This document shows, piece by piece, positions 6,830-11,802 of a DNA stretch of 11,802 nucleotides (the stretch's first letter is position 1; every line of letters starts with the position of its first letter). The position numbers were made by a program, and so were the translations under genes. The notes beneath the pieces were generated by a model. That model made no database searches and was not told the DNA's origin. It was given only the letters and a program-made list of their open reading frames with translations. The stretch is from Bacteroidia bacterium. GTDB lineage: Bacteria > Bacteroidota > Bacteroidia > UKL13-3. Location of the stretch: positions 1-11,802 of the forward strand of contig JACFNJ010000062.1 in the NCBI GenBank assembly GCA_019454865.1. Reading direction: 5' to 3'.

Positions 6830-7624
6830 ATGAGAAAAACAAAAACAATACTAACGCTTGCAATTGTTATTGCAACAAGCATAACTTTTAGTTTACAATC
6901 AGAGCCTGGAGGCGCACCACGTGCTGCTTCCGGAGGGCCAACTGAAGGGGGGGCTACTTGCTCACAAAGTGGATGTCACACGGGTGCAACAATTACAGAT
7001 TCGGTTTTTATGACCACTAATATTCCTGCAGAAGGCTATACACCAGGAGTGGAGTATGAAATAACTATTAATGTAGTAGGAACCGGCAAAAAAGGATTTA
7101 TGTTCTCTGCTCAAAAAGCAAGCGGAAATTTTCTTGGAACAATTAAATCAGGTACAGGTTCAAAAATTACACTAAACAATTATATTACTCATTCTTCTTC
7201 AAAAACAAGCAACCCTGGCAATTGGGTTTTTAATTGGACAGCACCCTCAGCGGGTAGTGGTTCATTAAGCCTATATGCAGCATTTGCAGTTACACGCAAT
7301 CAAACCTATTCACAGTCCATTGCCATTAATGAAAATCTTGCATCCGGTATTAAAGAAATTACAAACGATGAAAAAGTTTTTACACAATACAATCCAATTG
7401 CAAAAACATTAAACTGCATTATCAATACTTCTAAAAACTCAACTATTACTGCATCACTTTTTAACCTAAATGGACAAGCCGTAGCAAGTACATCCAATAC
7501 CAATAAACTAATAGGAGAAAACACACTATCAATTAATACCTCTGCATTAAAACAAGGTATTTACCTTTTACAAATTCAATACGAAGACAAAATAATGTAC
7601 AAAAAAATCATGTTGTGGGATTAG
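6830..7624 (+). CDS. Secreted reeler/choice-of-anchor V-like protein with T9SS sorting domain
   Basis: With ATG at 6830 the product is 264 residues. It begins with a Sec signal peptide (MRKTKT, then a hydrophobic core at about 7-21, processed near 22-26). A Gly-rich stretch follows with GGATCSQSGCHTGA (40-53), then an Ig-like beta domain (about 55-165) with GFMFSAQ and WVFNWTAP blocks. This resembles, from memory, the choice-of-anchor V/reeler-like proteins of Bacteroidota, which carry a Cys-Cys-His motif here. The C-terminal 80 residues (about 185-264) are a type A T9SS sorting domain: NPI, LFNLNGQAV, ALKQGIYLLQI and KKIMLWD. The protein should cross the inner membrane by Sec and the outer membrane by T9SS. 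A TTG 30 bases upstream extends the frame but would place ten polar residues ahead of the signal peptide, so ATG is preferred. The ligand or function is unknown. Confidence 0.85.
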   Translation: MRKTKTILTLAIVIATSITFSLQSEPGGAPRAASGGPTEGGATCSQSGCHTGATITDSVFMTTNIPAEGYTPGVEYEITINVVGTGKKGFMFSAQKASGNFLGTIKSGTGSKITLNNYITHSSSKTSNPGNWVFNWTAPSAGSGSLSLYAAFAVTRNQTYSQSIAINENLASGIKEITNDEKVFTQYNPIAKTLNCIINTSKNSTITASLFNLNGQAVASTSNTNKLIGENTLSINTSALKQGIYLLQIQYEDKIMYKKIMLWD

Positions 7625-7696
7625 TGTTTGTGTGATTTTGTTTACAACAAAAAAAATGTGTTACTAATTTAATAACGGGATAAGATTACGTGCATA

Positions 7697-7704
7697 TACT
7701 TTTG
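7697..7704 (+). promoter_or_regulatory. Bacteroidota -7 element (TACTTTTG) before the symporter gene
   Basis: TACTTTTG matches TAnnTTTG exactly. No TTTG or TTG sits 19-21 bases upstream. It ends five bases before ATG at 7710, so a transcript from it would start at about the start codon. Without it the symporter would depend on readthrough from the T9SS cargo gene, 85 bases upstream on the same strand. Confidence 0.45.
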
Positions 7705-7709
7705 TTTAC

Positions 7710-9236
7710 ATGTCGCCAATTATTTTATTCAGTTTTATATTAGCCTACTTTTTACTATTATTAATAGTAGCTTACTTTACATCCAAAGGAAGCAACAACG
7801 AATCCTTTTTTATAGGTAACAGAAGCAGCAACTGGATGCTAGTTGCTTTTGGCATGATAGGTACTTCGCTAAGCGGTGTAACCTTTGTTAGTGTTCCCGG
7901 TACAGTTGGCAGTTCCGGTTTTCAGTATTTCCAAGTAGTTATAGGATATTTTATCGGTTACATAGTAGTGGCTTATGTATTGTTGCCATTATACTATCGA
8001 ATGAACCTAACCTCCATTTACAATTATTTGGAACAAAGATTTGGAGTAATTAGTTACAAAACAGGTGCATCCTATTTTATCTTATCACGCACTTTAGGTG
8101 CAACAGCTCGGTTGTATTTAGTTGTAAATATTTTACAATTATTTGTATTAGATGCAATGGGAGTACCTTTTTGGACTACTACACTTATAATTCTTATATT
8201 AATACTACTCTATACTTTTGAAGGTGGTGTAAAAACAATAGTTTACACCGATACATTGCAAACTACATTTATGTTGGTTGGATTATTAGCTTGTATAGTT
8301 GCCATAATGAGTAAACTCGAGTTAAATGTAAGTGAAACTTTTACTGCATTAAAAGAACAAAACATGCTAAAATTATTTAACTACGATAGTAATTCTCCTG
8401 CGTTTTTTGTAAAACAAATTTTAGGTGGTGCATTTATAACCATTGCTATGACAGGATTAGACCAAGAAATGATGCAAAAAAATATTAGCGTAAAATCATT
8501 AGGCGATTCACAAAAAAATGTAATGACTTTAAGTACAATTTTACTTTTTGTAAATCTTCTTTTCTTGTTCATGGGCGGATTACTTTACTTATACGCATCT
8601 GCAAACGGATTAAACATAAAGGGCGATGATATATTCCCTGCTATTGCGTTGGGTAATTATTTGTCAGCAGGCATTGCTATTGTTTTTATTATCGGTTTAA
8701 TATCCGCTTTATTTCCTAGTGCTGATGGAGCATTAACTGCACTTACTTCTTCATTTTGTATTGATATATTAAATATAAATAAACAGAGCAATAAAGATGA
8801 AAATACAAAACGCAAAATGCGATTAACCGTGCATTTAACTTTTACTCTAATTTTCTTTTTATGTGTAATGGTATTTAAATGGATTGATGACAAATCCATA
8901 ATTGATGTAATACTTAAAGTGGCGGGATACACATACGGTCCACTATTGGGTTTATTCGCATTTGGCATACTGACTAATCGAACGATAAAAGATAATATGA
9001 GTATTGTAATTTGTACTCTTGCACCAATTTTGGTAATACTACTTGATCTTATTAATAATGCTGAATGGTTTATTGCTAAGCTTCAATTAAACGGTGCTTT
9101 TGCTGAGATTTTAAAACAATTTTCAGAGTCCATTTTTGGTGGATTTAAAATTGGAATTGAGCTATTAATTATTAATGGAATATTAACCTTTATTGGATTA
9201 TGGCTTATAAGTAAGAAATCAGAAATGAAAAAATAA
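7710..9236 (+). CDS. Sodium:solute symporter (SSS/SLC5 family)
   Basis: This 508-residue inner-membrane transporter has about 13 hydrophobic segments (about 2-22, 42-62, 74-97, 120-145, 153-169, 183-201, 232-250, 272-296, 316-335, 372-390, 400-421, 428-447 and 474-502). Family marks are FFIGNRSSNW followed by GTSLSGVTFVSVPG (51-64), FEGGVKTIVYTDTLQ (170-184, the SSS loop), and SADGALTALTSSFCID (337-352), aligned with the Na2-site helix of PutP/vSGLT. By my alignment the PutP Ser-Thr pair (S340/T341) corresponds to Pro336-Ser337, so one sodium ligand may differ; this could be normal for the subfamily. The substrate cannot be told from sequence alone. It follows the T9SS cargo gene on the same strand and ends eight bases from the gldH stop, convergent with it. 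Start chosen because the first helix begins immediately after ATG. Confidence 0.93.
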   Translation: MSPIILFSFILAYFLLLLIVAYFTSKGSNNESFFIGNRSSNWMLVAFGMIGTSLSGVTFVSVPGTVGSSGFQYFQVVIGYFIGYIVVAYVLLPLYYRMNLTSIYNYLEQRFGVISYKTGASYFILSRTLGATARLYLVVNILQLFVLDAMGVPFWTTTLIILILILLYTFEGGVKTIVYTDTLQTTFMLVGLLACIVAIMSKLELNVSETFTALKEQNMLKLFNYDSNSPAFFVKQILGGAFITIAMTGLDQEMMQKNISVKSLGDSQKNVMTLSTILLFVNLLFLFMGGLLYLYASANGLNIKGDDIFPAIALGNYLSAGIAIVFIIGLISALFPSADGALTALTSSFCIDILNINKQSNKDENTKRKMRLTVHLTFTLIFFLCVMVFKWIDDKSIIDVILKVAGYTYGPLLGLFAFGILTNRTIKDNMSIVICTLAPILVILLDLINNAEWFIAKLQLNGAFAEILKQFSESIFGGFKIGIELLIINGILTFIGLWLISKKSEMKK

Positions 9237-9244
9237 GTACTTTA

Positions 9245-9718
9245 TTATTCAATAGCTTTCTCAACACGCACACCTACTGATTTAACATACATCAAAGTAT
9301 CATCACGCATATTCTGCTCCAACTCAAAGCGGTAGAATCCTTGTTGATTGAATTTTATCTTTTTGAAAGCAGGAAACTGGTAATCATAAATATCACCCAG
9401 TCCATTACCTAACCATTTTCCACTTTCATCTGCTAACCTGATTTCAATTCTCCGTTTATCGGTTTTTCTATCCGGATTTGATGTATGTACCCACATAAAC
9501 ATATTGCTGTACTTATAATCAGCAGCAACACGTAAGTTTACATATACATTGTAGGGTATTGTGGTATCGGTAATCTGAACATCAAATGGAATTAGCGATT
9601 TGTAGTACCAACTACTATTCTCTATCGTTTTATTTTCATCAATTACTCTATCGGTATCACACGATACTAGCGTTGAAATGATATATAGTGAACAAACAAA
9701 CGAAAAAAACTTTTTCAT
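9245..9718 (-). CDS. gldH: Gliding motility lipoprotein GldH
   Basis: This 157-residue lipoprotein has a signal peptide with a lipobox LVSC, giving acylated Cys20. Conserved GldH blocks are visible: YNVYVNLR (56-63), YKYSNMF (68-74), GKWLGNGLGDI (100-110) and GVRVEKA (149-155). The length is typical. In Flavobacterium johnsoniae GldH is needed for gliding and chitin use; homologues occur widely in Bacteroidota, including non-gliders, so presence alone does not prove motility. It is the third gene of the holB-ricT-gldH run, with a six-base gap after ricT, so it is probably co-transcribed and depends on the upstream promoter. The gene downstream is convergent, so gldH ends the unit. Confidence 0.88.
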   Translation of the reverse strand: MKKFFSFVCSLYIISTLVSCDTDRVIDENKTIENSSWYYKSLIPFDVQITDTTIPYNVYVNLRVAADYKYSNMFMWVHTSNPDRKTDKRRIEIRLADESGKWLGNGLGDIYDYQFPAFKKIKFNQQGFYRFELEQNMRDDTLMYVKSVGVRVEKAIE

Positions 9719-9724
9719 ATATAG

Positions 9725-11020
9725 TTAGGACACATTATTACTTGGTGGTGTATTCTTGTTCTTATTCGAATTCGGTCTGTTATGTACAGGTTTGTTCCCG
9801 TTAGGCTTTTCATTTGGTTTTCCGTTAGGCTTTTCATTCGGCTTATTTTGCTCTTTGCTGTTATTAGTACTTGTGTTTTTTGTTGCTCCTCCTCTATTTT
9901 GTTTGGCTTGTTTTTTATTTTTATTCTGCTTGTTTGATTTTCTTTCATCCAATCTTGATATGCTATCTAATCCCATATCATTTTTAAAATCCAACTCAAC
10001 TTTTACTACCTCTTTTTTCTTCACTTGCAATTCAGGTTTTACACCATCCTTGTTTTGATGAATTATATGTTTTACTTCATTTACTTTAAACCCTTGCCAT
10101 TCTCCGCCAAACTCTTGCATTGGAGCAAACCACATCATTCTTTTCAAAATATCTGTTTTCACTAAACGATATGCTCCTGACTCAAACTCCAAAGTAAGAT
10201 TGTCCGTTTCCGGAAACTCTTTCCATGCTTCCAAATAAGCATCTAACTCAAAATTTAAGCAACACTTGAGCTTACCACATTGCCCTGAAAGTTTTAATGG
10301 ATTCATGGAAAGATTTTGATATCTGGCAGCACTTGTATGCACTACCTTAAAATCAGTAAGCCACATACTGCAACAAAGTTCACGCCCACATGATCCTATT
10401 CCTCCCAATCTACCTGCTTCTTGTCTATATCCAATTTGGCGCATTTCAATTCGCACTTTGAATGAGTCTGCCAAACGTTTTATTAGTTCTCTGAAATCAA
10501 CACGCTCTTCAGCGGTGTAATAAAATGTTGCTTTTTTTCTATCGCCTCTATATTCCACATCACTAAGCTTCATTTGTAGCCCAAGCTCCATTGCTATACT
10601 TCTGGCTTTGTACATTGTAGGAATTTCTAATTCCAAATTTTCTTTGTACTTAGCTTCGTCAGCCTCATTGGCTCTTCGTAATATTTTAGGGAAAGCATGG
10701 TTTTCGTAATCAGTAATCCCTGCTTTCTTTAATTGCAGTTTTACCAACTCGCCTTTTAATGCTACTTTACCAATATCGTAACCATTCTCGCCTTCTACTA
10801 CAATCAATTCATTATTGGTTATATCTAAGTTTTTATCGTTACGATAAAATTCCTTTCTTGTTCCTTTAAAGCGTACTTCAATTACGTCAAAGGGCTTCAT
10901 GTGTGGTGGCAGAACCATGTCTGACAACCAATCAAAAGTATTTAATTTATTGCAACCACCGGTACTACATCCCCCACTTGCACAACCACCGGCATTGCAT
11001 CCACCTGATCCACATCCCAT
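9725..11020 (-). CDS. ricT: PSP1 domain protein, RicT (YaaT) homologue, with Cys-rich head and Asn/Lys-rich tail
   Basis: This is a 431-residue cytoplasmic protein. Residues 1-24 form a Gly/Cys repeat with Cys3, 8, 13, 18 and 23 exactly five apart. The PSP1 core (about 45-270) includes ATFYYTAEERVDFREL (164-179), RQIGYRQEAGRLGGIGSCG (194-212), ELCCSMW (214-220) and GQCGKLKCCLNFE (247-259), giving two CxxxxCC clusters (Cys211/216/217 and Cys248/253/254). From about 355 the tail is Lys/Asn/Gln/Pro-rich, with a KPNEKPNG tandem repeat (393-408). In Bacillus, RicT acts with RicA and RicF, binds Fe-S clusters and modulates RNase Y; partners here are not in the window. It is 49 bases after holB and six before gldH, an arrangement I recall as conserved in Bacteroidota. 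The tail is longer than in Firmicutes homologues, which lack it. Confidence 0.9.
   Translation of the reverse strand: MGCGSGGCNAGGCASGGCSTGGCNKLNTFDWLSDMVLPPHMKPFDVIEVRFKGTRKEFYRNDKNLDITNNELIVVEGENGYDIGKVALKGELVKLQLKKAGITDYENHAFPKILRRANEADEAKYKENLELEIPTMYKARSIAMELGLQMKLSDVEYRGDRKKATFYYTAEERVDFRELIKRLADSFKVRIEMRQIGYRQEAGRLGGIGSCGRELCCSMWLTDFKVVHTSAARYQNLSMNPLKLSGQCGKLKCCLNFELDAYLEAWKEFPETDNLTLEFESGAYRLVKTDILKRMMWFAPMQEFGGEWQGFKVNEVKHIIHQNKDGVKPELQVKKKEVVKVELDFKNDMGLDSISRLDERKSNKQNKNKKQAKQNRGGATKNTSTNNSKEQNKPNEKPNGKPNEKPNGNKPVHNRPNSNKNKNTPPSNNVS
9798..9845 (-). repeat. 24-bp tandem duplication in the ricT C-terminal tail
   Basis: Two adjacent 24-base units start at 9798 and 9822. They share their first 17 bases and most of the rest, and encode KPNEKPNG twice near the RicT C-terminus. 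Being an in-frame multiple of three, the array could expand or contract without frameshift. Confidence 0.8.
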
Positions 11021-11069
11021 TTTATTTTCTATTTAATAATTTACTAATCTTTTAAAAATGTACCTAATT

Positions 11070-11802
11070 TTAGGCACTGTAATTTCTGTTCAACAGCCTG
11101 CCAATATACAAAGAAAGATTTAAAAATGTGATTTTCAAATCTGCATTACGCTCAATATATGCTGCATTTTTATTTACAACATTAACTATGGGCACTATGT
11201 TTTCTTTCGTTATTACTTTACTAAAATTAATGATGAATGTTTTTTCATTTTCACTCAAACTAATTAACTCATTAGCTCCATAAGTATGTATAAAAGATGC
11301 TCTAAACATATACAAACTGTAGCCCAAAAAACTCTTTAAAAACTCTCTTCCCATACCGGATGCGTTATCAACCCATGCATTAATTTTATACAATTCACTT
11401 CGCGTATTATAACACAAACGCATCCATGATGTAAACAGTTCAAAATAATCCGCATCCCCTGAATTTACAATTGCTTGAGCTCTAATAATACTGCCTTCCG
11501 AAATTCGTGCTACTGACGATGCAACACCTGCCTCAACTTCCAACTTTTCTATTAAGTACGAACTTATTTCATCGTCACGTAGGTTTGGAATTCGTAATAT
11601 TTGTGTTCGTGATAAAATTGTGGCTATAACTTTATCTATATCTTTTGCTACCAAAATTATTAATGTTTTTGGTGGTGGCTCTTCCAATAATTTTAACAAA
11701 ATATTGCCTTCCTGACGAAGATATTCAGGCAACCATATTATTGCAGTTTTGTACTCTGCTTCATACGATTTTAAACTAAGTTTCTTAATTATGCTTCTAC
11801 AC
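11070..11802 (-). CDS. holB: DNA polymerase III delta' subunit (5' end outside window)
   Basis: The frame is open from the right edge (first full codon ends at 11801) to TAA at 11070, giving 243 residues of the C-terminal part. It reads AIIWLPEYLRQEGNILLKLLEEPPPKT, then LVAKDIDKVIATILSRTQILRIP, the AAA+ Walker B/sensor 1 region of clamp-loader delta' subunits. The LLKLLEEPP and SRTQ motifs are both intact. A C-terminal helical collar domain follows with weak conservation. The N-terminal third, with the degenerate P-loop and zinc finger, lies outside. HolB is part of the replisome clamp loader. It heads the visible part of the holB-ricT-gldH run; a promoter would be upstream, beyond the window. 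An internal TTG at 11732 is not the start, because conserved sequence continues beyond it. Confidence 0.9.
   Translation of the reverse strand, partial: CRSIIKKLSLKSYEAEYKTAIIWLPEYLRQEGNILLKLLEEPPPKTLIILVAKDIDKVIATILSRTQILRIPNLRDDEISSYLIEKLEVEAGVASSVARISEGSIIRAQAIVNSGDADYFELFTSWMRLCYNTRSELYKINAWVDNASGMGREFLKSFLGYSLYMFRASFIHTYGANELISLSENEKTFIINFSKVITKENIVPIVNVVNKNAAYIERNADLKITFLNLSLYIGRLLNRNYSA

Noticed and set aside
7636..7652. Inverted repeat TTTTGTT/AACAAAA after the T9SS cargo gene
   Set aside because: The stem is almost all A-T with a 3-base loop and is followed by A residues rather than T, so it is not a credible intrinsic terminator in the plus direction.
9756..10058. Plus-strand 100-residue hydrophobic frame opposite the ricT tail
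   Set aside because: It is the reverse reading of the Lys/Asn/Pro repeat tail of ricT. The Phe/Leu/Gly composition mirrors that tail and the frame has no promoter or neighbour logic.
11063..11074. CCTAA/TTAGG inverted repeat at the holB stop
   Set aside because: A two-base loop with a 5-bp AT-rich stem is unlikely to fold stably, and the 49-base gap to ricT looks like an operon junction.
1..11802. Possible defence island, prophage or integrative element
   Set aside because: No nuclease-helicase pair, toxin-antitoxin, recombinase, transposase, tRNA end or flanking repeat was found. recR, holB and gldH are typical chromosomal genes.

Overview
The window is AT-rich DNA from a member of the Bacteroidota, most likely an environmental Sphingobacteriia/Chitinophagia/Cytophagia-type organism. 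The evidence is a GldH gliding lipoprotein, a secreted protein with a C-terminal type IX secretion (T9SS) sorting domain, a Bacteroidota-style DUF4175 coiled-coil protein, a PSP1/RicT protein beside gldH, promoter-like TAnnTTTG -7 elements, and few Shine-Dalgarno sequences. No rRNA, tRNA, CRISPR array, IS element, integrase or phage gene was seen. Coding density is high, with every gap under 200 bp. The window looks like chromosomal backbone rather than an acquired island.

Layout: (1) 1-1514, minus strand, is a two-gene unit. A 52-residue membrane miniprotein with a YIDPGSGS motif overlaps by one base (TAATG) a large NoeA-like class I SAM methyltransferase that runs off the left edge. (2) 1697-5140, plus strand, is a 1147-residue DUF4175 membrane/coiled-coil protein. 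(3) 5264-6142, plus strand, is a cyanophycinase (serine peptidase family S51) behind a very good Bacteroidota promoter. It converges on recR (6145-6750, minus strand), with two bases between the stop codons. (4) recR is divergent from a secreted T9SS cargo protein (6830-7624), which is followed by a sodium:solute symporter (7710-9236). (5) 9245-11802, minus strand, is an operon-like run in the order holB (5' end outside the window), ricT/PSP1, gldH. It joins a clamp-loader subunit, an RNase Y-associated factor homologue and a gliding lipoprotein.

The genes do not form one pathway. The minus-strand block at the right edge is a housekeeping cluster, the recR region is recombinational repair, and the symporter, cyanophycinase and T9SS cargo suggest nutrient handling and cell-surface work. 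No complete undescribed system was recognised. The best leads are: a kinase-like catalytic-loop signature in the N-terminal half of the methyltransferase; the translationally coupled YIDPGSGS miniprotein; a perfectly periodic five-cysteine N-terminus on RicT; an orphan cyanophycinase with DSH at its substrate/catalytic loop; and two start codons only 4-5 nt from perfect -7 elements, which suggests leaderless or near-leaderless mRNAs.
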